This document shows, in pieces, positions 1-9,092 of a stretch of 64,000 nt of DNA. Every line of letters begins with the position of its first letter. Position 1 is the first letter of the stretch. The notes under the pieces are model-generated. The model did not search any database and was not told the origin of the DNA. It saw nothing but the letters and a program-made list of their open reading frames with translations. The DNA is taken from assembly GCF_007827695.1 (NCBI RefSeq), contig NZ_VITA01000004.1, forward strand, positions 62,001-126,000, in the 5' to 3' direction. The DNA comes from Sinorhizobium medicae. Lineage in GTDB: Bacteria > Pseudomonadota > Alphaproteobacteria > Rhizobiales > Rhizobiaceae. Both the position numbers and the translations under genes were made by a program.

Positions 1-869
1 TGGGTGGCTTCGGTGGTTTCGAAGCTCAGGATCATCGCCGCCTTGCCGTCACCGAACAGGCCGAGCGTTTGCGGCCAGTTCGCCCCGAGATAGCCGCCCT
101 GGAACGGCTCGAGCTTGCCGAGTTCGGCGAGTTGTTCACCGGCCTTTAGGATCGCCGGGTGCAAGAAACCCTCGCCCTCGTTGTTCTTGGCATCCTCGAA
201 TACCTGCTGGCCGCCATTGCGCATCACGAGATAGCTCCAGTAGAAGTGCAGCGGCCATTTGTCCCCGCCGCCGCCGGCGATCGGCGTGATCCCGGCCTCC
301 TTCAGCGTTTTCACCGCTGTGAGGAAATCATCCCAGCTCTTGATGTCCTCGGCCTTGACGCCGCCCTTCTGGAACAGCTCCTTATTGTAGAAGAAGCTGA
401 TCGTTCCCATTTTGAAGGGAACCGCATAAATTCGATCCTCAAAGGTGAAGCCCTTGACTGCCGCCGGGTTGTAGCTCTTCTCCCAGGCGCCGCCATCGGC
501 ACGCATTGCTTCCGTCAGGTCCTTGAGTGCGCCGGTCTCGGCCTGCTGCTTCAGCACTCCGCCGCCCCAGCTGTAGAAGAAATGGGGAGCGTCGTCCGAT
601 TGCAGCAGCGTCGGCAACTTCGCCTTGAAAGCCTCGTTTTCCAGGAATTGGAGCTGAACATCCACGCCGGGATGTTCGGTTTCGTACTTGGCGGCGATGT
701 CCTCCCATTGCTTCAGATAGGCGGGAACCGTCTCCAGATGCAGCCATTTTACGACGGTTTCGGCCGATGCCGTTTCGGGACCGAAGAGAAGCGTCATGCC
801 GGCGGCTGCGGCAAGCGCCGTTAGTTTAGCGGCGTGCATGGACGCCAACCCGCGTTCAAACATCATCAT
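1..869 (-). CDS. ABC transporter sugar-binding protein, 3' end cut by window
   Basis: Periplasmic substrate-binding protein of a carbohydrate ABC transporter (SBP_bac_1/COG1653 type). The N-terminus has three consecutive ATG codons, then a signal peptide with a hydrophobic LTALAAAAGMTLL core ending near a SASA-type cleavage site. The mature part reads VKWLHLETVPAYLKQWEDI and continues with the family's typical PHFFYSWGGG and AVPFKMGTISFFYNKELF segments. I chose the ATG at 867-869 because a GGAGGAGAAA ribosome site sits directly upstream at 871-880. The C-terminal part lies beyond base 1. It is divergent from the ROK regulator, so it probably heads a sugar-uptake operon under that regulator. 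The substrate cannot be read from the sequence. Confidence 0.9.
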   Translation of the reverse strand, partial: MMMFERGLASMHAAKLTALAAAAGMTLLFGPETASAETVVKWLHLETVPAYLKQWEDIAAKYETEHPGVDVQLQFLENEAFKAKLPTLLQSDDAPHFFYSWGGGVLKQQAETGALKDLTEAMRADGGAWEKSYNPAAVKGFTFEDRIYAVPFKMGTISFFYNKELFQKGGVKAEDIKSWDDFLTAVKTLKEAGITPIAGGGGDKWPLHFYWSYLVMRNGGQQVFEDAKNNEGEGFLHPAILKAGEQLAELGKLEPFQGGYLGANWPQTLGLFGDGKAAMILSFETTEAT

Positions 870-979
870 ATTTCTCCTCCCAGGGGAAATATCCTCACCA
901 TTTATTCCCCAATGCGGATTAATTCAGACGAGGCGCCGTCAAATGTCAACAGACAATCTTAATATTTCCGGCGACGAGC

Positions 980-1009
980 TTGACAAGGGATGTGACATGC
1001 CTGTTATTT
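980..1009 (+). promoter_or_regulatory. candidate sigma-70 promoter for the ROK regulator
   Basis: A perfect TTGACA lies at 980-985, followed after about 17-19 bases by an AT-rich TTATTTA stretch, about 70 bases before the regulator's ATG. The -10 match is weak, so this is only a candidate. It lies in the 207-base divergent spacer (870-1076), which also holds an AT-rich stretch around 950-966 that could be an operator for the ROK protein. Confidence 0.3.
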
Positions 1010-1076
1010 AATTCGCATCCCGGCAAAACATCCGGGCCCACCAACCGGCCACCAAGCACGCGAGCATCTGCAGACA

Positions 1077-2282
1077 ATGAAGACCGCCGATCCTGAACTG
1101 ATGCGCGCAATAAACCGCTTCAATGTGCTCGATACGATCCGCCGACACGGCCCCATTTCACGTGTCGAGATCAGCGAGCGCACCGAACTGTCCACCACTA
1201 CGGTCTCAGCCATCACCGCATCGCTGCTCGACGACGGACTCATCCTGACCAGGCACGAGGGCGACATCCGCAACGCTGCCGCAAGGGGGCGTCCACGCGT
1301 CATGCTGGAGCTCAATCCGGAGGCCGCACGCGTCGTCGGCGCGAAAATTGCCGCCAACCGCATGGTCTTTGCCGTCACCAACTTCCGAGGAGAGGTTCTC
1401 TCCAACCTGACTTTGCCGATCCGGGTCGACCGCCAGCCCATCGCCGTCATTGCCGACCTGATCGAGGACGGCGTGCGGCGCTGCGTCGTCGACGCCGACC
1501 TTTCCCTCGACGACATCGATTCGATCTGCATCGGCCTTCCCGGCGTCGTGGAGCACCGCACCGGCCATGTCCGATCGAGCCCGATATTTCGTGAGACCAA
1601 TGTCGATTTTGCAAGCGAAATGACTAGCAGGCTTGATGTGGCGACTATCGTGGAGAGCGACGCTCACGCGATCACACTTGCTCACCATTGGTTCGGCCGC
1701 GCCCGCGACCTCGACGACATGGTGCTCGTCTCGCTCGAGCAAACGCTCGGGCTCGGCGTACTGCATGCCGGCCAGCTTTTCCGCGGCGCCGGAGGACTGA
1801 GCCACAATCTCGGCGATCTCGTGCTCGGAGTCGGCCGGAGCGAGACCATCCGCCTCTCCATGCTCGCCGGGGAAAAAGCGATCCTCGGCGAACACGCCAT
1901 GGACGGGCGATTTGCCGAGGCGGTGCGCCTCGGGCGGGGCATGACGCATGCGCAGACGCTGATCGCAGCGGAGGATGACGCACTGATCGCGGCGGCTTCG
2001 CGCGCCGGAGAAGCGATCGGGCTCGCCGTCGCCAACATCGTTACGCTGTTCGGACCGCCACGGGTCGTCATCGTCGGTTCGAGCCTGTCGCTCGGCACCG
2101 TTTTCGTGGAGAGCATAGGCCGGTCCTACCGGGACGCGATCCCTCCCTCGATCTCGACGGTGGCGGAACTCGTTTTCGACGAATCGGCCGACGAGACCTG
2201 GGCGCAGGGAGCGGCCGTCGTGGCGCTCTGCGAACTCTACGAGTCCCCCTGGGGGACGACCGGACCGGCGCCGGCGCTTTGA
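1077..2282 (+). CDS. ROK-family (NagC/XylR-type) transcriptional regulator
   Basis: 401-residue DNA-binding repressor of the ROK family. Residues about 10-60 form a winged helix-turn-helix (ISRVEISERTELSTTTVSAI). Residues about 85-390 form the ROK sugar-kinase-like domain, with the expected GLPGVVEHRTG, ESDAHAITLAHHWFG and GLGVLHAGQLFRGAGG motifs. The CXCGXXGCXE zinc motif of classical ROK kinases is absent after GGLSHNLGD, so a purely regulatory role is likely. It is divergent from the sugar-binding protein gene and just upstream of oxidoreductase and ThuA genes, so it probably controls both directions in response to a sugar or sugar derivative. The ribosome site before the ATG is weak. Confidence 0.9.
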   Translation: MKTADPELMRAINRFNVLDTIRRHGPISRVEISERTELSTTTVSAITASLLDDGLILTRHEGDIRNAAARGRPRVMLELNPEAARVVGAKIAANRMVFAVTNFRGEVLSNLTLPIRVDRQPIAVIADLIEDGVRRCVVDADLSLDDIDSICIGLPGVVEHRTGHVRSSPIFRETNVDFASEMTSRLDVATIVESDAHAITLAHHWFGRARDLDDMVLVSLEQTLGLGVLHAGQLFRGAGGLSHNLGDLVLGVGRSETIRLSMLAGEKAILGEHAMDGRFAEAVRLGRGMTHAQTLIAAEDDALIAAASRAGEAIGLAVANIVTLFGPPRVVIVGSSLSLGTVFVESIGRSYRDAIPPSISTVAELVFDESADETWAQGAAVVALCELYESPWGTTGPAPAL

Positions 2283-2322
2283 CGCTTCCGGCTTCTGCAA
2301 ATTCCACATCGGGAGGAGACTT

Positions 2323-3423
2323 ATGGAAAGACTCGGTATCGGCATCATCGGCTGCGGCAACATTTCGTCCGCCTATCTGAAGGCTATGGCAGCCTTTCCC
2401 ATCCTCGACATTCGCGGCATCGCCGACCTGAACCGCAGCCTCGCCGAGGAGCGCGCCAACGAGTTCGGCGTCAGGGCGCGTGACCTTGCCGATCTCCTCG
2501 CAGACCCTTCGATCGAACTCATCGTCAACCTGACCGTGCCGAAGGCGCACGTCACCGTCGCCATGCAGGCGCTGGAGGCGGGGAAGCACACCTATTCCGA
2601 AAAGCCGCTCGCCACCGATTTCGCCGACGGACGCAAGCTTGCGGCACTGGCCCGGGAAAAGGGCCTGCGCATCGGCGCCGCCCCGGACACATTTCTCGGC
2701 GGCTCGCATCAGACGGCGCGGGCGATCGTCGATTCCGGCGCGCTCGGCATTCCAGTCGGCGGCACCGCCACCTTCATGTGTCCGGGCCATGAGCGCTGGC
2801 ATCCCAATCCGGATTTCTACTATGACGTCGGCGGCGGGCCGATGCTCGACATGGGACCTTATTACATCACCGACCTCGTCAACCTCCTCGGCCCGGTCGC
2901 AAAGGTCGCCGGCTTCGCAACGTCGGCTCGCAAGGAGCGCACCATCACCAGCCAGGCGCGCAACGGCGAAAGCATTCCCGTTCGAGTTCCCACCCATGTC
3001 GCCGGCGTGATGGCCTTCGAGAATGGTGCCGTCGTGCAAATAGGCATGAGCTTCGACGTCGCCGGCCATAAGCATGTCCCGCTCGAACTCTACGGTACCG
3101 AGGGCACGCTGATCGTGCCGGATCCCAACCATTTCGGCGGCCAGGTCGAGCTTCTGAAAAAAGGGGGCGCCTTTGAGCTTAAGACGACGACCGAGCCCTA
3201 TGCCGACGGCAATTATCGCTCGATCGGCGTCGCAGACATGGCGCATGCCATTCGCTCGGGCCGGCCGCACCGCGCAAATGGAGATCTCGCGCTTCACGTG
3301 CTGGAGGTGATGGAAGCGTTCCACAAGGCTGCCGAAAGCGGCACCACCGTCAGCATCGCTACAACCACCGAGCGTCCGGCACCCCTGTCGGAGTCGCTCG
3401 TCGACGGCCGCATCGGCCGATAA
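2323..3423 (+). CDS. Gfo/Idh/MocA family oxidoreductase
   Basis: 366-residue NAD(P)-dependent dehydrogenase of the Gfo/Idh/MocA family. The Rossmann fold starts with GIIGCGNISSAYLKAM at residues about 5-20. The family's EKPLATD motif, carrying the catalytic-region lysine, is at about residue 93, and the C-terminal alpha/beta substrate domain contains GGGPMLDMGPYYITDLVNLLG. It starts 40 bases after the ROK gene with a clear GGGAGGAG ribosome site. With the following ThuA-like gene it forms a pair typical of rhizobial sugar or inositol-derivative oxidation operons, where such enzymes produce keto-sugars. The exact substrate is unknown. Confidence 0.92.
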   Translation: MERLGIGIIGCGNISSAYLKAMAAFPILDIRGIADLNRSLAEERANEFGVRARDLADLLADPSIELIVNLTVPKAHVTVAMQALEAGKHTYSEKPLATDFADGRKLAALAREKGLRIGAAPDTFLGGSHQTARAIVDSGALGIPVGGTATFMCPGHERWHPNPDFYYDVGGGPMLDMGPYYITDLVNLLGPVAKVAGFATSARKERTITSQARNGESIPVRVPTHVAGVMAFENGAVVQIGMSFDVAGHKHVPLELYGTEGTLIVPDPNHFGGQVELLKKGGAFELKTTTEPYADGNYRSIGVADMAHAIRSGRPHRANGDLALHVLEVMEAFHKAAESGTTVSIATTTERPAPLSESLVDGRIGR

Positions 3424-3443
3424 TTCATCAGGAGGAGTTCGAC

Positions 3444-4085
3444 ATGCGAGAGGCACTGATCGTCTGGGGTGGCTGGAGCGGGCATGAGCCGCAGGAATGC
3501 GCCCATATCATCCGCGACATGCTGCAGGAGGACGGATTCAAGGTCTATCTTGAACATACGACGGAAGCCTTCGCTGACCCGTCGATTCACGACCTGTCAC
3601 TGATCGTTCCCATAATGACCATGTCGAAGATCGAAAAGGAAGAAGTGAAGAACCTCGCTGCAGCCGTCGAGGGCGGCGTCGGCATCGCCGGCTATCACGG
3701 AGGCGCGGGCGATGCTTTCCGCGAGAGCGTCGAATATCAGTTCATCATTGGCGGCCAGTGGGTGGCCCATCCCGGCAACGTCATCGATTATCGCGTGAAC
3801 GTCACACGGCCGGACGACCCATTGATGAAGGGCATCTCCGATTTCCCCTACACCTCGGAGCAATATTACATGCATGTCGACCCGTCCAACGAGGTCCTGG
3901 CCACCACGACCTTCTCCGGCGCACATGCGTCCTGGATCGAAGGCGTGGTGATGCCGGTGGTCTGGAAGCGCAAGCATGGGAAAGGCCGGGTCTTCTATTC
4001 CTCGCTCGGCCACGTGGCCAAGGAGTTCGAGGTACCGGAAATGCGCACGATCTTCCGCCGCGGCGCGAACTGGGCGGCGCGCTGA
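3444..4085 (+). CDS. ThuA-like domain protein
   Basis: 213-residue protein of the ThuA family, which adopts a glutamine-amidotransferase-like fold (ThuA of Sinorhizobium trehalose utilisation is the founding member). The signature regions are an N-terminal ALIVWGGWSGHEPQEC, GGVGIAGYHGGAGDAF near residue 75, the YRVNVTRPDDPLMKGISDFP segment, and the C-terminal KGRVFYSSLGHVAKEF. It starts 20 bases after the oxidoreductase stop behind AGGAGGAG. ThuA and its partner ThuB (a Gfo/Idh/MocA enzyme) act together in trehalose, maltitol or sucrose oxidation to 3-keto sugars. Here the same two families are adjacent in reverse order, so a comparable role is inferred. I would not call it thuA itself. Confidence 0.88.
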   Translation: MREALIVWGGWSGHEPQECAHIIRDMLQEDGFKVYLEHTTEAFADPSIHDLSLIVPIMTMSKIEKEEVKNLAAAVEGGVGIAGYHGGAGDAFRESVEYQFIIGGQWVAHPGNVIDYRVNVTRPDDPLMKGISDFPYTSEQYYMHVDPSNEVLATTTFSGAHASWIEGVVMPVVWKRKHGKGRVFYSSLGHVAKEFEVPEMRTIFRRGANWAAR

Positions 4086-4117
4086 GGCCTCTCCGCCTGG
4101 CGACTGGCGGAGAGGCC
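4086..4117. terminator. probable bidirectional terminator hairpin
   Basis: A perfect 12-bp inverted repeat (GGCCTCTCCGCC at 4086-4097, GGCGGAGAGGCC at 4106-4117) with an 8-base loop sits directly after the ThuA stop and faces the end of the antitoxin/toxin-remnant operon. No long T run follows on either strand. Confidence 0.6.
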
Positions 4118-4168
4118 AGCCGCGACTTCGTCGAGCGGCGCGTCAGAGCATGCTGGATGTCGCCGCCG

Positions 4169-4249
4169 TTAGGCGGCGTCGTTGCCGCTGAACAGAATTC
4201 GCCCAATTTCGGACCATAACAACGCGTGGGTATCGAGCAGGAGCCTCAC
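4169..4249 (-). pseudogene. truncated PIN-domain (VapC-like) toxin remnant
   Basis: Starting with GTG overlapping the antitoxin's TGA (GTGA), 26 codons read VRLLLDTHALLWSEIGRILF and then stop. The first 12 residues are the classical N-terminus of PIN-domain toxins (LLLDTHALLW with the first acidic active-site Asp). A working PIN toxin needs about 120-140 residues and three more acidic positions, all missing here, so this is a 5' stump of the toxin gene. The overlap, order and strand are those of a Phd/YefM-VapC operon. The point where homology ends, after about residue 12, probably marks a deletion junction. Confidence 0.7.
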
Positions 4250-4512
4250 GCCCCGTCTTCCATCGCCTTCAAGAGGTCTGCGGGCAAAGAGTCGAAATCA
4301 TCGGCGATCTTGATCCTGCCCCGCAATGCACCGGGCTTGCGGGCACCAACGTCGGATGACGGCGGCCCGATTTCCGCAACAACCTTGTGGTGGGAGGTCA
4401 AAACAAACCTCTGTCCGTCCTGAACCTGCTGCAGGAAGGAGGTCAGGTTGCCGCGAAACTCCCGCACACCGACACGGCGAGGAGAGGAAGTGTTAGGGCG
4501 AGATTCAGGCAT
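4246..4512 (-). CDS. Phd/YefM-type antitoxin (orphan)
   Basis: 88-residue type II antitoxin. The middle segment VGVREFRGNLTSFLQQVQDG, followed by FVLTSHHKVVAEIGP, is the Phd/YefM DNA-binding and dimerisation fold. The C-terminus (IKIADDFDSLPADLLKAMEDG) is the usual toxin-binding tail of antitoxins partnered with PIN toxins. The toxin gene that should follow survives only as a 26-codon stump, so the antitoxin is orphaned. It may persist as an autoregulator or be neutral. The start at 4512 is the only plausible in-frame ATG. Confidence 0.8.
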   Translation of the reverse strand: MPESRPNTSSPRRVGVREFRGNLTSFLQQVQDGQRFVLTSHHKVVAEIGPPSSDVGARKPGALRGRIKIADDFDSLPADLLKAMEDGA

Positions 4513-4614
4513 GGCTTCGCTCCATCTCTAGGAAATGCGTACACAATTCGTTGGGAATGCAAGGCCTATCCATCACCCTCTGCTGCGGCCACATCCGCGT
4601 GCCGGCACGGCCGG

Positions 4615-5211
4615 TCAGTGGCTGACGCCGGCATAGGCGCGATCGCCCCAGAGCTTCTCGACCGTCCGGTTCCTGCCGCAGCCGTTGCGATAGTACCAGT
4701 AGCGGATGGGGTTCCGCTTGCCGAAGTCCTGGTGGTAGTCTTCCGCGGGCCAGAACTTCGCCGCACCCTCGACGGGCGTGACGATCGGCCGCCCGAGTTC
4801 CGCCTCGGCCTTTATCTTCTCCGCCTTCGCGCCCATCGCCTGGCGCTCGTTCAACGCATAGATGGCGGTCGTATAGGCAAAGCCCCGGTCGCAGAACTGG
4901 CCGCCGCCATCCGTCGGGTCGGTCGTGCGGAAGAGGACGCCGACGAGCGCGGCAAAGGAGACCCGGTCCGGATCGAATTTGATGCGGACCACTTCGCGGT
5001 GCCCGCCCCTCACATAGGTCTCATAGGTGGGATTGGCGCTCTTGCCGCCGGCATAGCCGGAGATCGTTTCAAGGACGCCCGGCACCGCGTCGAAGTCGCT
5101 CTCGACGCACCAGAAGCAGCCGCCGGCAAAGATCGCATATTGCGGTTCTGCCGCCCGCGCCGGCAACAACAGGAAACAAGTGACGAAAAAACCGAGCAGC
5201 AGGCGAAGCAT
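4615..5211 (-). CDS. msrA: peptide-methionine (S)-S-oxide reductase, exported
   Basis: 198-residue MsrA reducing methionine-S-sulfoxide in oxidised proteins. The catalytic motif GGCFWCVE begins at residue 31 (active Cys32), SGYAGG follows, and a C-terminal NGCGRN supplies the likely resolving cysteine. A signal peptide (LLLGFFVTCFLLLPARAAEP) shows this paralogue acts in the periplasm, so it would repair envelope proteins. It lies 149 bases downstream of sdhB on the same strand with a hairpin between, so it is probably a separate unit. Confidence 0.92.
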   Translation of the reverse strand: MLRLLLGFFVTCFLLLPARAAEPQYAIFAGGCFWCVESDFDAVPGVLETISGYAGGKSANPTYETYVRGGHREVVRIKFDPDRVSFAALVGVLFRTTDPTDGGGQFCDRGFAYTTAIYALNERQAMGAKAEKIKAEAELGRPIVTPVEGAAKFWPAEDYHQDFGKRNPIRYWYYRNGCGRNRTVEKLWGDRAYAGVSH

Positions 5212-5302
5212 CGACGGCCCTCCATCCTAAACTATTACCTAACTGCCTCGCCGCGCGTTTCAAATCACTTAGCAACACGTCGATGTGACGGACGTGAAAG
5301 CA

Positions 5303-5326
5303 AACGGCGAGCCAAGGCCCGCCGTT
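5303..5326 (-). terminator. possible terminator after sdhB
   Basis: The repeat AACGGCG/CGCCGTT (5303-5309 and 5320-5326) with a 10-base loop follows the sdhB stop by about 35 bases. On the transcribed strand it continues as a short TTTG, so it is a weak intrinsic terminator candidate. Confidence 0.4.
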
Positions 5327-5360
5327 GAAATGCTGCTGAAAACACCTGCAAGACGGATGG

Positions 5361-6140
5361 TCAGAACCGGCGCTCGACCAGCATCTTCTTGATCTCGCCG
5401 ATCGCCTTGGCGGGGTTCAACCCCTTCGGACAGGCCTGAGCGCAGTTCATGATCGTGTGGCAGCGATAGAGCCGGAACGGATCCTCGAGATTGTCGAGGC
5501 GCTCGCCGGTCGCCTCGTCTCGGGAATCGATCAGCCAGCGATAGGCCTGCAGGAGCACGGCGGGCCCGAGATAGCGATCACCATTCCACCAGTAGCTCGG
5601 ACAGGAGGTCGAGCAGCAGGCACAGAGAATGCACTCATAAAGACCGTCGAGTTTCAGACGGTCTTCGTGGCTTTGCCGCCATTCCTTGGCCGGTGTCGGC
5701 GAGACCGTCTTCAGCCAGGGCTCGATCGAGCGGTGCTGGGCATAGAAGTTGGTAAGGTCCGGCACGAGGTCCTTGACGACGGGCATGTGCGGCAGCGGAT
5801 ACACCTTGACGGCGCCTTTCACCTCATCCATGCCCTTGGTGCAGGCGAGCGTATTGGTGCCGTCGATATTCATCGCGCAGGAGCCGCAGATGCCTTCGCG
5901 GCAGGAGCGGCGAAGTGTCAGCGTGGGGTCGATATTGTTCTTGATGTAGAGCAGACCGTCCAGAACCATCGGACCGCAATCGTCGATATCGATGTAATAG
6001 GTATCAATCCGCGGGTTCTTGCCGTCGTCCGGATTCCAGCGATAGACCCGGTATTCGCGGAGATTGGCCGCGCCGACCGGTTTCGGCCACACCTTGCCTT
6101 CGGTGATCTGCGAGTTCTTGGGAAGTGCGAGTTCAACCAT
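5361..6140 (-). CDS. sdhB: succinate dehydrogenase iron-sulfur subunit
   Basis: 259-residue SdhB, the iron-sulfur subunit of respiratory complex II that carries electrons from the SdhA flavin to quinone. The [2Fe-2S] cysteines are in [10 protein letters not shown] and the following LAC. The [4Fe-4S] and [3Fe-4S] cysteines are in [16 protein letters not shown] and [17 protein letters not shown]. All ligands are present and the length is normal. It is the last gene of sdhCDAB, 18 bases after sdhA. Confidence 0.97.
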   Translation of the reverse strand: MVELALPKNSQITEGKVWPKPVGAANLREYRVYRWNPDDGKNPRIDTYYIDIDDCGPMVLDGLLYIKNNIDPTLTLRRSCREGICGSCAMNIDGTNTLACTKGMDEVKGAVKVYPLPHMPVVKDLVPDLTNFYAQHRSIEPWLKTVSPTPAKEWRQSHEDRLKLDGLYECILCACCSTSCPSYWWNGDRYLGPAVLLQAYRWLIDSRDEATGERLDNLEDPFRLYRCHTIMNCAQACPKGLNPAKAIGEIKKMLVERRF

Positions 6141-6158
6141 GTGCCTTAGTCCTCGAGA

Positions 6159-8000
6159 TCAGTAGACGCGGGCCTTGGGCTCGATCTTGTAAGGATCGAT
6201 GCCTTCGGCGATCAGCTCGGTGTGAACCGGACGAAAATCGAGCCGGACGTCGCCCGCGTCGTTGACCCAGGCAAGCGTATGCTTGCGCCAGTTGACGTCA
6301 TCGCGGCCGCCGAGCGGGCCGTCCTTATAGTCCTCGCGCGCATGTGCGCCGCGGCTTTCCTTGCGCGCTTCGGCGCCGTAGACCGTGGTGATGGCATTGG
6401 CCATCAGGTTTTCGAGCTCCAGCGTCTCGACGAGATCCGAATTCCAGATCATCGAACGGTCGGTAACCCTGATATCCGGCAGTTCCTTCCAGATCGCCGA
6501 CAGGCGCCGACAGCCGGATTCGAGCGATTCCTGCGTGCGGAACACGGCCGCATCTTCCTGCATGGCGCGCTGCATCTTGTCGCGCAGAACGGCCGTCGGC
6601 GTTGCGCCATTCGCGTGCCGCAGCCGGTCGAAACGGTCCATGATGCGGTCGCATGCAGCAATATCGACCTCCGGTACCGCCGCGTTGCGGTCGATGATCT
6701 GGCCGGCGCGGATAGCCGCCGCACGGCCGAAGACGACAAGGTCGATCAGCGAGTTCGAGCCGAGCCGATTGGCGCCGTGCACCGAAGCGCAGCCGGCTTC
6801 GCCGACGGCCATCAGCCCGGGCGCGATGCGCTCGGGGTTCTGGCTGTCCGCGTTCAGCACTTCGCCCCAGTAATTGGTCGGCACGCCGCCCATGTTGTAA
6901 TGAACAGTCGGCAGCACCGGAATCGGTTCGCGCGTGACGTCGACGCCCGCAAAGATCTTCGCCGACTCCGAAATTCCGGGCAGACGCTCATGCAGTACCG
7001 CCGGATCGAGATGGTCGAGGTGCAGGAAGATGTGGTCCTTGTTCTTCCCGACGCCTCGTCCCTCGCGGATTTCCATCGTCATGCAGCGGGAAACGACGTC
7101 GCGCGAGGCAAGGTCCTTGGCCGAGGGCGCATAGCGCTCCATAAAACGCTCGCCCTCGGAATTGACGAGATACCCGCCCTCGCCGCGTGCGCCTTCGGTG
7201 ATGAGGCAACCCGCACCGTAGATGCCGGTCGGATGGAATTGCACGAATTCCATGTCCTGCAGCGGCAGGCCGGCACGCGCGATCATGCCCCCACCGTCGC
7301 CCGTACACGTATGCGCCGAAGTCGCCGAAAAATAGGCGCGGCCGTAGCCGCCGGTCGCCAGTACCACCATCTTTGCCGCGAACCGGTGGATCGTGCCATC
7401 GTCGAGATTCCAGGCGACGACGCCGGTGCATCGTCCGTCATCCGACATGATCAGGTCGATGGCGAAATACTCGATGAAGAATTCGGCATTGTTCCTGAGC
7501 GACTGGCCGTAAAGCGTATGCAGGATCGCGTGGCCGGTGCGGTCGGCGGCCGCACAGGTGCGCTGTACCGGCGGTCCTTCGCCGTAATTCTGCATGTGGC
7601 CGCCAAAGGGGCGCTGGTAGATCTTGCCTTCCTCGTTGCGCGAGAAGGGAACGCCATAGTGCTCGAGCTCGTAGACCGCCTTCGGCGCCTCCATGGCGAG
7701 ATACTGCATGGCGTCGACGTCGCCGAGCCAGTCCGAGCCCTTGACGGTGTCGTAAAGGTGCCATTGCCAGCAGTCGGGCGTCATGTTCTGCAGCGAAGCG
7801 GCGATGCCGCCTTGTGCCGCGACCGTATGCGAGCGCGTCGGGAAGACCTTGGTGATGCAGGCCGTCCTCAGGCCCTGCTCGGCCATGCCGAGCGTCGCGC
7901 GCAGGCCCGCCCCGCCGGCGCCCACGACGACAACGTCGAAGGAGTGGTCGACATACTTGTATGCCTTGCCGTTTGCAGCGGGCGTGCTGATCGATGCCAT
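6159..8000 (-). CDS. sdhA: succinate dehydrogenase flavoprotein subunit
   Basis: 613-residue SdhA with covalently bound FAD, oxidising succinate to fumarate. The N-terminal dinucleotide fold is [15 protein letters not shown]. The histidyl-FAD site lies in [10 protein letters not shown], and the substrate region includes HPTGIYGAG and [11 protein letters not shown]. The reading frame is open seven codons further upstream to a TTG at 8018. I prefer the ATG at 7998-8000 because AGGA lies ten bases before it and the result has the usual alphaproteobacterial length. The start lies 7 bases after the sdhD stop, so translation is probably coupled. Confidence 0.96.
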   Translation of the reverse strand: MASISTPAANGKAYKYVDHSFDVVVVGAGGAGLRATLGMAEQGLRTACITKVFPTRSHTVAAQGGIAASLQNMTPDCWQWHLYDTVKGSDWLGDVDAMQYLAMEAPKAVYELEHYGVPFSRNEEGKIYQRPFGGHMQNYGEGPPVQRTCAAADRTGHAILHTLYGQSLRNNAEFFIEYFAIDLIMSDDGRCTGVVAWNLDDGTIHRFAAKMVVLATGGYGRAYFSATSAHTCTGDGGGMIARAGLPLQDMEFVQFHPTGIYGAGCLITEGARGEGGYLVNSEGERFMERYAPSAKDLASRDVVSRCMTMEIREGRGVGKNKDHIFLHLDHLDPAVLHERLPGISESAKIFAGVDVTREPIPVLPTVHYNMGGVPTNYWGEVLNADSQNPERIAPGLMAVGEAGCASVHGANRLGSNSLIDLVVFGRAAAIRAGQIIDRNAAVPEVDIAACDRIMDRFDRLRHANGATPTAVLRDKMQRAMQEDAAVFRTQESLESGCRRLSAIWKELPDIRVTDRSMIWNSDLVETLELENLMANAITTVYGAEARKESRGAHAREDYKDGPLGGRDDVNWRKHTLAWVNDAGDVRLDFRPVHTELIAEGIDPYKIEPKARVY

Positions 8001-8007
8001 GGCGAAA

Positions 8008-8388
8008 TTATCCTGCAAAAGCGATCTTCAGGACGGCGAAAAGACAGAGTCCGCCGACCGCGATCGTGAAGAATGTGTTGAGCATGAGAAGTGCGATCTT
8101 GGCGCCCTCCCCATGGACGTAGTCCTCGATGATGACCTGCATTCCGATCTTCATGTGAACAAGGCCGGCGACAACCATCAGCCCCATGGTCACCGCCACG
8201 AACGGATTTGCAAGGGCCGCAAGCAGTTCCGCATGCGGAGCGCCCGCATAATGGGCGAGGAAGACGACGAAGAAGATGGTGAGCGGAATGCTTGCAACGG
8301 CCGTGACGCGCTGCCGCCAGAAGTGATCCGTACCTTCCTTTGCCGAACCGAGACCCCGGACCTTGCCGAGAGGAGTGCGCATGCTCAT
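8008..8388 (-). CDS. sdhD: succinate dehydrogenase membrane anchor subunit
   Basis: 126-residue hydrophobic anchor of complex II with three transmembrane helices: [40 protein letters not shown] and a C-terminal [20 protein letters not shown] helix. The haem-ligand type histidine is in [10 protein letters not shown], followed by VIIEDY. The frame is open further upstream, but the ATG at 8386-8388 with AGGGAC before it, 11 bases after the sdhC stop, gives the normal size and start ([16 protein letters not shown]). It binds quinone and haem b together with SdhC. Confidence 0.93.
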   Translation of the reverse strand: MSMRTPLGKVRGLGSAKEGTDHFWRQRVTAVASIPLTIFFVVFLAHYAGAPHAELLAALANPFVAVTMGLMVVAGLVHMKIGMQVIIEDYVHGEGAKIALLMLNTFFTIAVGGLCLFAVLKIAFAG

Positions 8389-8399
8389 GTCAAAGTCCC

Positions 8400-8792
8400 T
8401 TAACGAGCGAGATAGCCGACGATCCAGATGACGAGCGTCAGCGCCGCCGATGCGACGATCATCGCCTTCGCCACCCGGGTCGCGAAGTGCTTTTCGTAGC
8501 CATAGCCGAGATCCCATCCGAGGTGGCGGATACCGCCCAGCAGATGATGCATCAGCGCCCAGGTGTAACCGAAGAGAACCACCTTGCCGATGAGCGTTCC
8601 GAAAAACCAGTTCACCCAGTCGTAATAGGCAGTGCCCGAAGCTGCAGCGATCAGCCACCATGCCACGAGGACCGTGCCGAAATAGAGTGCACCGCCGGTG
8701 ATGCGGTGCATAATCGACATGATCATGGTGGGAATCGGCTTGTAAATTTGAAGATGCGGCGAGAGCGGCCGGCTTCTTGTGACATTCGTCAT
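8400..8792 (-). CDS. sdhC: succinate dehydrogenase cytochrome b556 subunit
   Basis: 130-residue SdhC, first gene of the operon. The family signature [12 protein letters not shown] is at residues about 8-19, followed by [14 protein letters not shown] with the conserved Ser/Arg quinone-site residues, and the haem-ligand region [16 protein letters not shown]. Three transmembrane helices are visible. Length and motifs are normal. Confidence 0.96.
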   Translation of the reverse strand: MTNVTRSRPLSPHLQIYKPIPTMIMSIMHRITGGALYFGTVLVAWWLIAAASGTAYYDWVNWFFGTLIGKVVLFGYTWALMHHLLGGIRHLGWDLGYGYEKHFATRVAKAMIVASAALTLVIWIVGYLAR

Positions 8793-9092
8793 CGGAACCT
8801 CGCGGGATGACCGGATTCCCGTCCAAACTGGACTCGTTCATCCGGTATCGCACCGATTGTGCGCAATTCAGTCATCCGGACCTTTAATCGCCATAAGCCT
8901 TAACGACAAGTGTGTTTGCAGTGCAAAATCAATTTAATCGATTTGACGGAAAACGTCATTTTCGAGCCTGGCGGAGACAAGGGGGCGATTAAGGATAGAT
9001 GCAAAAAACGGTGTGAAATCCGTGACATTTGCGGGCTCTTGCCTCAGGATGCGCTTTAACGCTTCGTTAAAGATGTCCGGGGGCATTGCGGT
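8793..9092. other. divergent spacer upstream of sdhC and of the hypothetical secreted protein
   Basis: 300 bases without an open frame of note. The part near 8880-8960 is AT-rich (TTAATCGATT, AATCAATTTAATCG) and must hold the sdhC promoter on the minus strand. I could not define a convincing -35/-10 pair or a recognisable regulator box. The right half leads to the ATG at 9093 with a G-rich ribosome site. Confidence 0.5.

Noticed and set aside
1206-2363. Long minus-strand frame antisense to the ROK regulator
   Set aside because: Shadow frame typical of high-GC DNA; the ROK protein has full domain support.
4160-4180. CGCCGCCGTTAGGCGGCG hairpin near the toxin remnant as a second terminator
   Set aside because: It is short, overlaps the end of the toxin remnant and has no T run; the 12-bp hairpin at 4086-4117 is a better candidate.
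6222-8069. A 615-codon plus-strand frame antisense to sdhA
   Set aside because: Shadow of a strongly conserved gene, with no ribosome site or domain.
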